Below, piece after piece: positions 6,777 through 13,234 of a DNA stretch of 46,868 bases; the first letter of the stretch is position 1; each line of letters starts with the position of its first letter. The stretch is from Palsa-459 sp035937595 (GTDB lineage Bacteria > Actinomycetota > Acidimicrobiia > Acidimicrobiales > RAAP-2). The notes below the pieces were generated by a model that had not been told where the DNA came from, searched no databases, and worked only from the letters and a program-made list of their open reading frames with translations. A program made the translations under genes and the position numbers. Location of the stretch: positions 1 through 46,868 of the forward strand of contig DASZHS010000008.1 in assembly GCA_035937595.1 (NCBI GenBank), read 5' to 3'.

Positions 6777-8763
6777 GCGCCCAGGAGAACGAGGTCGTCT
6801 GCTTCGCGAGCCACAGCCGCGAGGACGGCCCTGACACGTGCCACCCGGGCGCGGTGAAGACGATCTTGCACAGCTGCGGGGTGAGCGAGGACTGGGGGAT
6901 GAACCGCAGCGTGTAGGCGCCGTTGTGGACGGCGTTGGGGATGGCGGACTCGATGACGATCGTCTCTTTGTGGCCGGGCATCACGTCCACGGTCTGGCGC
7001 GCGAGCACGAGGCCCGACTCGTTGACCGGGTGCGCGTCGGTCACCGCGCCGCGGGGCAGCCACAGGTCGAGCCGCGCGACGTACTGCCCGGGGTGCTTTG
7101 AGTTGTGGTTGTCGGGACCGCAGACGTAGTGGGGCCGGCAGTGCCTGGGGGCTGTGTTCGCCACGACGACGGTCGCCTTGACGTACGCGGTGCCGAGGGG
7201 GTCGATCGTCACGTCGTAGATCGCCGCGGTGTGCACGTACCAGTCCAGCTTGGCGGCGACCGCCGACTCGATGGCGAGGTGCACCGTGTCGGTGCCCTCG
7301 TTGGTCAGCGAGCCGCTCGCCCCGAAGTTCGCGACGGCCTGCTCGAGCACGGGGAACCGGCTCCACACGAGGAGGTGGCGGTCCCGGGTGGCCTTCGCGA
7401 GCTGGTCGACGAGGTAGGCGAGGTCGAAGGAGTGCGGGTGGCGCTTCATCTTGCGGACGACCGCCGAGGCGACGGCGGCCACCTCGTCGTGGCGCTGGCC
7501 CTGCTGGTACCCCTTCGGGTACAGCAGGTACAGCCCGTGCATCAGCACGTAGAGCACGTTGTCGGGCTTGATCGCGCCCGGGACCCCCGCCACGTAGACC
7601 CGTCCCGTGGCGTTGAGCATGTGCTCGAGGGTGATCGGGTCGATCCCGATCACGCCATCGACGGCGTGGTGCGTGCGCTGGCGGTACATCGCGGCCATCA
7701 CCTGGGCGCTCAGCGGGAAGTCGGCGGTCGCGTTCACGGACTGCCAGACCTGGGCGGGCTCGAGCTGGCCGAACGCGGCGAGCGTCCCCGCAGGGAGGCG
7801 CACGGGTGCGGGGTGGCGGATCCGGAGCGTGCCCACGGAGTGCGACTTCTTCATCGCGAACGTGCCGTTGTTCGCCGTCAGGATCGCCCAGGAGAGCACC
7901 GCCCCCTGGTCGCGCATCTCGGCGTTGTTCTCGCCGGCGACGAAGTAGGTCCTCGGGCCGTCCGCACCGAGGAACGGGAGCGCGTAGTCGAGGAGGTGCC
8001 CGCCCGTCGCGAGGAGGGCCGTGATCTTGGTGATCTCCTTGTCGAAGTTGCCCCTCGCGCTCGCGAGGGGCCCGACCAGGAGCCCCGTGCCGCGGTTGAG
8101 CGGTCGCAGCGCGACGATCGAGTTGTGGACGTTCTGGTTCAGCTGCTCGAGCGCGAGGAGCGAGACGGTGGTCCCGTGGCTCTGCGAGATGAGCGCGCGC
8201 AGCGAGCCGAGCAGCGTGCCGGCCTGCTGGGAGGTCGTGTCGAAGTCGTTGACGAGCGACGTGACCCCGGCGACCTGCTGGCCGACGAAGGGGATCCACG
8301 ACAGCGCGTGGAGGGGGATGGAGTTGTCCACGAGCGAGGCGGCGGCCGCCGCGCCGCGGTTCATCCCGGCGATCTGCTTGGCCGCGCGGGCGCGGCCCGC
8401 CGAGGTGAACAGCTGGGTGCGGTCCTTCGCGAGGGCTGTGGCCTCGGACTGCGCGCCGCGCAGGTCGGTCCGCGCCTGCCAGACCGTGATGAACCCCCAC
8501 ACCGCGAAGACGAGGAACGCGATCCCGACGGCGAGCAGCGTGCCGAGCGCGATCTGGCGGAGCAGCTCGACCGGTCGGCCAACGCGCAGCACCTGCTTGG
8601 CGTGCCGGATCGTCTCGACGGGCGAGCGCTGCGGGTCGAGCTTGGCGTGGCGGTGCGAGCGGCGGTGCCCGTGCTTGACCCCCGTGCGGTGCTGCCGGTA
8701 GTGGGTCCACCCGAGGCGGAACTGGTGCAGCGGTCGGGAGCGGCGGTGGCGGTAGGGGTCCAT
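6766..8763 (-). CDS. DUF4012-family membrane-anchored protein
   Basis: A 665-residue protein. The first 40 residues are strongly basic and His-rich (eight His), followed by one membrane helix at about 71-95 (GTLLAVGIAFLVFAVWGFITVW). A large extracytoplasmic part follows, with a central region resembling DUF4012 (GENNAEMRDQGAVLSWAIL, then GVIGIDPITLEHMLNATG) and a C-terminal beta-rich portion. DUF4012 proteins are common beside exopolysaccharide genes in actinobacteria but have no established reaction. The gene lies 35 bases after the BY-kinase on the same strand, so the two are probably one transcript. The ATG at 8763 is the only start that keeps the N-terminal tail; no Shine-Dalgarno sequence is visible. 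Confidence 0.82.
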   Translation of the reverse strand: MDPYRHRRSRPLHQFRLGWTHYRQHRTGVKHGHRRSHRHAKLDPQRSPVETIRHAKQVLRVGRPVELLRQIALGTLLAVGIAFLVFAVWGFITVWQARTDLRGAQSEATALAKDRTQLFTSAGRARAAKQIAGMNRGAAAAASLVDNSIPLHALSWIPFVGQQVAGVTSLVNDFDTTSQQAGTLLGSLRALISQSHGTTVSLLALEQLNQNVHNSIVALRPLNRGTGLLVGPLASARGNFDKEITKITALLATGGHLLDYALPFLGADGPRTYFVAGENNAEMRDQGAVLSWAILTANNGTFAMKKSHSVGTLRIRHPAPVRLPAGTLAAFGQLEPAQVWQSVNATADFPLSAQVMAAMYRQRTHHAVDGVIGIDPITLEHMLNATGRVYVAGVPGAIKPDNVLYVLMHGLYLLYPKGYQQGQRHDEVAAVASAVVRKMKRHPHSFDLAYLVDQLAKATRDRHLLVWSRFPVLEQAVANFGASGSLTNEGTDTVHLAIESAVAAKLDWYVHTAAIYDVTIDPLGTAYVKATVVVANTAPRHCRPHYVCGPDNHNSKHPGQYVARLDLWLPRGAVTDAHPVNESGLVLARQTVDVMPGHKETIVIESAIPNAVHNGAYTLRFIPQSSLTPQLCKIVFTAPGWHVSGPSSRLWLAKQTTSFSWALSH

Positions 8764-8798
8764 CGGGCGTGGCGTGGTCGGCCGTGCGGCCCGGCTGC

Positions 8799-10502
8799 TC
8801 AGCCGGACGGCGTGTCGGTGGGCGTCGGCGCGTCCCCGCCGGCGTCGTCCTGGCGCGCAGCGACGCCGGCAGACTGCCCGACGGGCGCGGCAATGGCGGT
8901 CCCCACCGTTGTGGCCGGTGACCGGCTCGTCGAGCCGGATCCGTAGCCGTACCCATATCCATACCCGTAGCCGTACCCGTAGCCGTACCCGTAGCGGTAG
9001 TACGCGTAGGAGTCCGAGGCCGGCGCGCGGTTGAGCACCACGCCGATCAGCGCGGCGTCGACCTGGCGGAGGATCTCGATCGCCCGCTGGGTGTCGCGCT
9101 TGGTCGAGATCCCCGACGCGGCGACGAGCAGCACGCCGTCGGCCTTCGCGGCGAGCACCGCGGCGTCAGAGACCGGCAGCAGCGGCGTCGAGTCGAGGAT
9201 CACGAGGTCGCAGCGGCGCTTGAGGGCGTCGATGATCTGCTCGGTGCGCCGACCCGAGAGGAGCTCGGAGGGGTTCGGCGGGATCGGACCGGCCGGGAGG
9301 ATCTTCAGGTAGGGGCTCCCCGGCACGTCCTGGATCGCGTCGTCGAGCTCGGCCTCGCCGAGGAGCACCGAGGTGAACCCGACGTCGTTGGTCAGTCCGA
9401 AGAACTCGTGGATGCGCGGCTTGCGAAGGTCGCAGCCGACGAGGATCACCTCTTGGCCGGCGGCCGCGACCGTGAAGGCCAGGTCCGCGCACACGGTCGT
9501 CTTGCCGTCGGCCGCGGCCGGCGACGTGATGAGGAGCGACTTGATCGGCTCGTCGAGCGACATGAACTGCAGGGAGGTCCGCAGGGCCCGGAACGCCTCG
9601 GAGGGGGGCGATTTCGGCTGTTCCGCCGCGATGAGGAGTGGGGTCTTGCGGTCCTCCCACTCCGAGATCATGGGGATCAGGCCGATCGCTGGCCGTCCGA
9701 CGGCGATCTCCTCGAGCTCGGCGCGCGTGCGGAGCTTGTCGTCCATCGTCTCTCGCAGGAGCGCGATGGCGATGCCGATCGCGAGGCCCGCGAGACCGGC
9801 CAGCAGCACGTCGGTGGTGGGCTTGGGCGAGACGGGCGTCGAGTTCTTCGTCGCCCACTGCTCGACGGTGAGCGCGTTGGTCGGGTTGAAGATCAGGTAC
9901 ACGAGCTTGCCGATCGCGGCCACGTCCTCGTTGGCGCGCAGGGTGTTCCTCGTGTAGGTCTGCGCGAGGTAGTAGTACCGGACGCTCTTGCGAGGGACGT
10001 GCGCGAGCTGGGCCTGCGCGAAGTTCGCGACCTGGAGCTTCGCGGCCTGGTCCGCGTACAGCGCGTGGATCGCCGAGAACGCGTTGGACTGCGACTTCGC
10101 CGTCGCGACCTTGTCGTACCCATGGATCAAGGCGTTGACCGCCGCCGCCGCCCCCTTCGGCGTGCTCGCCTGGCAGCTGAGGATGATGACCGCCGTCCCG
10201 CTCAGCAGCGCGGTGGAGCAGACCGGGATCTTGTGGTGGAGGAGCTTCTCCGCGGCCCGCCGGACCGGCGGGGCCACGAGCTCGACCTCTTCGGTGTGGG
10301 TCTGCGTTGTGTTGACGCCCTTGCCGTTGCCGAAGACGAGCTGGGCGCTCGCGGCGTAGCGGTTGGGCCGCAGCGTGTCGACCACGAGCATGGCGCTGAC
10401 GGCGATGACCAGGCTCAAGATCACCGCCATCTTGCGACGCCACAGCACATTTATGTACTGGAGCGCGTTCATCTGCGCGCGCGCGCGAGGCGTGGCGACC
10501 AT
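8799..10502 (-). CDS. Wzz/BY-kinase: polysaccharide co-polymerase fused to tyrosine kinase
   Basis: A 567-residue protein. A Wzz-type N-terminal region has membrane helices at about 24-44 and 235-255 flanking an extracytoplasmic domain. The cytoplasmic BY-kinase domain has Walker A (ADGKTT, K334), Walker A' (LVGCDLR, D358) and Walker B (ILDSTP, D437). The usual first Asp of Walker A' (DxD) is Gly356. The tail contains nine Tyr-Gly repeats (about 504-521), the likely autophosphorylation cluster. Such proteins set polymer chain length. ATG 10502 is preferred because a TAGCAT -10 box ends seven bases upstream; in-frame ATGs at 10472, 10511 and 10538 are alternatives. It is divergent from the Wzy-like gene and followed by the DUF4012 gene. 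Confidence 0.88.
   Translation of the reverse strand: MVATPRARAQMNALQYINVLWRRKMAVILSLVIAVSAMLVVDTLRPNRYAASAQLVFGNGKGVNTTQTHTEEVELVAPPVRRAAEKLLHHKIPVCSTALLSGTAVIILSCQASTPKGAAAAVNALIHGYDKVATAKSQSNAFSAIHALYADQAAKLQVANFAQAQLAHVPRKSVRYYYLAQTYTRNTLRANEDVAAIGKLVYLIFNPTNALTVEQWATKNSTPVSPKPTTDVLLAGLAGLAIGIAIALLRETMDDKLRTRAELEEIAVGRPAIGLIPMISEWEDRKTPLLIAAEQPKSPPSEAFRALRTSLQFMSLDEPIKSLLITSPAAADGKTTVCADLAFTVAAAGQEVILVGCDLRKPRIHEFFGLTNDVGFTSVLLGEAELDDAIQDVPGSPYLKILPAGPIPPNPSELLSGRRTEQIIDALKRRCDLVILDSTPLLPVSDAAVLAAKADGVLLVAASGISTKRDTQRAIEILRQVDAALIGVVLNRAPASDSYAYYRYGYGYGYGYGYGYGYGYGSGSTSRSPATTVGTAIAAPVGQSAGVAARQDDAGGDAPTPTDTPSG
8940..8993 (-). repeat. Hexanucleotide repeat encoding (Tyr-Gly)9
   Basis: Nine consecutive six-base units on the minus strand (TAC/TAT plus GGN) encode alternating Tyr and Gly at the C terminus of the BY-kinase. 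Two units use TAT-GGA or TAT-GGG, so the array is not perfectly homogenised. It could change length by slippage. Confidence 0.9.
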
Positions 10503-10509
10503 CGGAGGC

Positions 10510-10515
10510 ATGCTA
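10510..10515 (-). promoter_or_regulatory. -10 box TAGCAT, leaderless start for the BY-kinase
   Basis: TAGCAT on the minus strand ends seven bases before the ATG at 10502. This is the spacing expected if the first transcribed base is at or next to the start codon. No Shine-Dalgarno sequence precedes any candidate start. Confidence 0.45.
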
Positions 10516-10530
10516 CTCGTGGACCTAAAA

Positions 10531-10546
10531 AACTCCATAGGGAGTT
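10531..10546. promoter_or_regulatory. Perfect inverted repeat in the divergent kinase/Wzy promoter region
   Basis: AACTCC and GGAGTT arms are separated by four bases (AACTCC-ATAG-GGAGTT on plus). The site lies between the minus-strand TAGCAT box (10515-10510) and the plus-strand GACAAT box (10567-10572), overlapping or next to the -35 region of both. It could be an operator for a dimeric regulator. On the minus strand the second arm runs into TTTT, so it could instead fold as a small intrinsic terminator reading toward the kinase. Confidence 0.5.
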
Positions 10547-10566
10547 GGGTTTGTGGGAGCGTGTGC

Positions 10567-10572
10567 GACAAT
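10567..10572 (+). promoter_or_regulatory. -10-like GACAAT before the Wzy/ligase-like gene
   Basis: GACAAT matches four of six positions of TATAAT and lies eight bases before the ATG at 10581. A weak -35 candidate, TTGGGT, is at 10545-10550 with 16-base spacing and overlaps the palindrome. Confidence 0.3.
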
Positions 10573-10580
10573 CTGTTGCG

Positions 10581-12107
10581 ATGAGTTTGGACGACGGCAC
10601 CGCCCGAATTGATGCGGTTGTGACCACTGGTCACGAGCCCCAGGGCACCTCGGCGTGGACGCTCGTCATCCTCGGCGCCCTCGCCTGCCTGGGGGTGGCG
10701 CTGGCGTCGGGTACCCACATCGGGCTCGTCCTGATCGTGCTCCCCGTCGTGATCGCGCTCACCTGGCAGTCGCCGCGGATGATGCTCGCGGTCCTCCCGG
10801 TGTGGATGGTGATGCTCGGGCTTGTCCGACGCCTGACGCCGGGCGGCGGCAACATCACCTTCTCGGGGGACCCGGTGCTGATCATCGGCCCGATCATCAT
10901 CATCCTGTTGTTCCTCACGGCGGTCGGGCGGGGTGCCTTCGACCGCCGGACGAAGCTCTCGGGGGTCGTGGCGGCCTTCTGCCTCCTCGCCCTCGTCCAG
11001 GCGCTGAACCCCTCCCAGCGGCTGCTGACGGGGCTCGGCGGGCTGCTCTTCATCCTGGTGCCGATGCTCGCGTTCTGGATCGGGCGCGCGCTCGTCGACA
11101 AGGTGCTCGCCCTCCAGCTCGTCCGCACCGTCGCCGTGCTGAGCTTCTTCGCCGCGATCTACGGGCTCATCCAGCAGTTCCACGGGCTGCCGGGATGGGA
11201 CCGCGCCTGGATCACCACCAAGGGCTACAACGCCCTGAGCCTCGGCTCGAACGTGATCCGGGCGTTCGGCTCGTTCTCCTCGGCCGAGGAGTACGCCGCC
11301 TTCCTCTCGGTCGGGCTGGTCGCCTGGCTGGCGCTCTCGGGCAAGGGCACGAGGATGTTCCCGCCCGTGCACGTCGGCGCGACCATCACCGTCGCCGTCG
11401 CTCTGTGGTTCGAGTCCGAGCGCACGGCGGTCTTCCTGACGGTGCTCGCGATCGGCGTGATGGTGGCCGCCCGCATGCACCTGCGCCCCTACGGCGTGCT
11501 CGCCGGCGGGGTCGGCGCCGTCCTCCTTCTCATCTTCGTCGGCGGGCACTTCGGCGGTGGCGGCGGGGGCGGTGGGGTCTCCTCGACGCTGAGCGGCCAC
11601 CAGGTGAGCGGGATCGCCCACCCGTTCGGCGCGAGCTCGTCGCTCTCCGGGCACATCCGTGCGACCAGGATCGGGATCCTCCAGGCCTTCAAGCACCCCT
11701 TCGGCCACGGAACCGGGAGCGTCACGATCGCCGCCAACCGCTACGGCCACTCGCGGACCGTCGGCACCGAGTTCGATCCGGGCAACATGGGCATCGCCTT
11801 CGGCGTGCTGGGGCTCGCGGTGTACGTGTCGTTCGCGTTCTACGCGATCAAGACGACCTACCGGGCGGCCGTCGTCCGCCGCGACGCGGTGTCGATCTTC
11901 GGCCTCGGGATGCTCATGGCGACGCTCTTCCAGTGGACGAACGGCGACCTCTACGCGGTCTGCTGGCTGATCTGGCTCTTCGTCGGCTACCTCGACGTGA
12001 CCATGGCGAAGGTGGACGCCGAGGCGGCGCTCGTACCGGTCGTCGTCGAGGCACCGCCGGACTGGCGTCGACCGGGACCGCCGCGGCACCGCGCCATGCG
12101 CGAGTGA
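10581..12107 (+). CDS. O-antigen ligase/Wzy-like polytopic membrane protein
   Basis: A 508-residue protein with about ten or more hydrophobic helices. The C-terminal half resembles the Wzy_C/O-antigen ligase arrangement: a large extracytoplasmic loop with an Arg/His-containing segment (HPFGHGTGSV) between membrane helices. In a Wzx/Wzy locus the likely role is polymerising repeat units or transferring polymer on the outer face of the membrane. A run of eight Gly occurs at residues 325-332, just after a membrane helix. The ATG start has no Shine-Dalgarno sequence but a -10-like GACAAT eight bases upstream. The gene shares a promoter region with the BY-kinase, and its stop overlaps the next glycosyltransferase by four bases. 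Ligase and polymerase cannot be distinguished by sequence alone. Confidence 0.8.
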   Translation: MSLDDGTARIDAVVTTGHEPQGTSAWTLVILGALACLGVALASGTHIGLVLIVLPVVIALTWQSPRMMLAVLPVWMVMLGLVRRLTPGGGNITFSGDPVLIIGPIIIILLFLTAVGRGAFDRRTKLSGVVAAFCLLALVQALNPSQRLLTGLGGLLFILVPMLAFWIGRALVDKVLALQLVRTVAVLSFFAAIYGLIQQFHGLPGWDRAWITTKGYNALSLGSNVIRAFGSFSSAEEYAAFLSVGLVAWLALSGKGTRMFPPVHVGATITVAVALWFESERTAVFLTVLAIGVMVAARMHLRPYGVLAGGVGAVLLLIFVGGHFGGGGGGGGVSSTLSGHQVSGIAHPFGASSSLSGHIRATRIGILQAFKHPFGHGTGSVTIAANRYGHSRTVGTEFDPGNMGIAFGVLGLAVYVSFAFYAIKTTYRAAVVRRDAVSIFGLGMLMATLFQWTNGDLYAVCWLIWLFVGYLDVTMAKVDAEAALVPVVVEAPPDWRRPGPPRHRAMRE

Positions 12108-13234
12108 GCCGACCGCGCGTCGCCTACGTCGCGCACTCCGTCGATCCCACGAGCGGCGGCATGGAGCTGGTAAGCGCGCGGCTCCTCGAGCGGCTGTCGT
12201 CGGTGGTCGACCTCGAGGTGGTCGCCGGCGACGGCCTCGAGACCCTGCCCCCCGGGGTGCGCCGCACCCGGATCCCGATCCCGGCTCGTCCGAACGTCGC
12301 TCGGCTCGTGCTCTTCGACCTGCTCGCGACGTTGCGGCTGCCGGCGGTGCGCCGTCGCAACGACCTCGTGCACACCTGCGGGGCGGTGGCCCACTCGCGC
12401 GTCGACCTGCTGACGATGCACCTCAGCCACGCCGCGGTCATCGACGCCCAGGGCGGGGCGCGGCCGCCGGGGCGCGGCGGGCTCCGCGGGGTCGTCGGCG
12501 GGTGGCGGCGTCGGCTCGCGGCGCACCTCGAGCGGTGGGCGATGCGGCACGGCCGGACCCGCGAGCTCGCCGCGGTCTCCCGCAGCGAGGCGCGCGACCT
12601 CGAGGCCCGCTACCCAGAGGTGCCCCTGACGGTCATCGAGAACGGCGCCGACGTGGCGCGCTTCGCGGGTGCCGGGCGTGCGGAGCGCGCCGCTGGCGAG
12701 CCGCTGCGGGTCCTCGTCGTCGCCGGGGACTTCGAGCGCAAGGGCGTCCCGCTCGCCATCCGCGCCGTCGCGCGGACCACGAGCTGCCGGCTGCGCGTCG
12801 TCGGTGACGGCGACCGCCGCGCGATGCGCGCACTCGCGGCCGAGCACGGAGCACTCGACCGCATCGAGGTGCTGCCGCCGCGTCGCGACGTCGAGGTCGA
12901 GTACGCCCACGCCGACGTCATCCTTTCCTGTTCATTGTACGAGTCGTTCGGCCTCGCGGTGGTCGAGGGCGCGGCGGCGGGGTGCGCCGTCGTCTGCACG
13001 GACACCGGCATCGGCCCCGAGCTCGTCGGCGAGGACGGGGACGAGCCGGGGGGCTTCGTCGTGCCGCTCGACGAGGGCCGGATCGGCGACGCGCTCGACG
13101 TGCTCGACAAGGACCACGCCCGGTGCCGTGCGATGGGTGCGGTCGCGGCCCGCCGCGCCGCGCGGTTCAGCTGGGACGAGATGACCAAGGCCACGCTCGC
13201 GCGCTACGACGAGCTGCGGGCGCCGAGCCCGTGA
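12104..13234 (+). CDS. GT4-family glycosyltransferase
   Basis: A 376-residue GT-B enzyme. The N terminus (RVAYVAHSVDPTSGGMELVSARLLERL) has the Gly-Gly loop of GT4 acceptor domains. The donor half has VIENGADVARF, a Rossmann strand with GDFERKGVPLAI, and the EX7E motif YESFGLAVVEGAAAG at about residue 280. It is expected to add one sugar to the lipid-linked repeat unit in the cytoplasm; specificity is not readable. The start is the GTG in a four-base overlap with the Wzy-like gene, and the end overlaps the next glycosyltransferase by four bases, so it is part of a tightly coupled operon (10581-17257). Confidence 0.85.
   Translation: MSRPRVAYVAHSVDPTSGGMELVSARLLERLSSVVDLEVVAGDGLETLPPGVRRTRIPIPARPNVARLVLFDLLATLRLPAVRRRNDLVHTCGAVAHSRVDLLTMHLSHAAVIDAQGGARPPGRGGLRGVVGGWRRRLAAHLERWAMRHGRTRELAAVSRSEARDLEARYPEVPLTVIENGADVARFAGAGRAERAAGEPLRVLVVAGDFERKGVPLAIRAVARTTSCRLRVVGDGDRRAMRALAAEHGALDRIEVLPPRRDVEVEYAHADVILSCSLYESFGLAVVEGAAAGCAVVCTDTGIGPELVGEDGDEPGGFVVPLDEGRIGDALDVLDKDHARCRAMGAVAARRAARFSWDEMTKATLARYDELRAPSP

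Noticed and set aside
8764..8798. GGCC-GTGC-GGCC hairpin between the kinase and DUF4012 genes.
   Set aside because: The stem is only four base pairs and has no T-run. Not enough to call a terminator, and cotranscription is the simpler reading.
10472..10538. Alternative BY-kinase starts at ATG 10472, 10511 and 10538.
   Set aside because: None has a Shine-Dalgarno sequence, 10538 lies inside the palindrome, and only 10502 has a -10 box at leaderless spacing. They remain possible.
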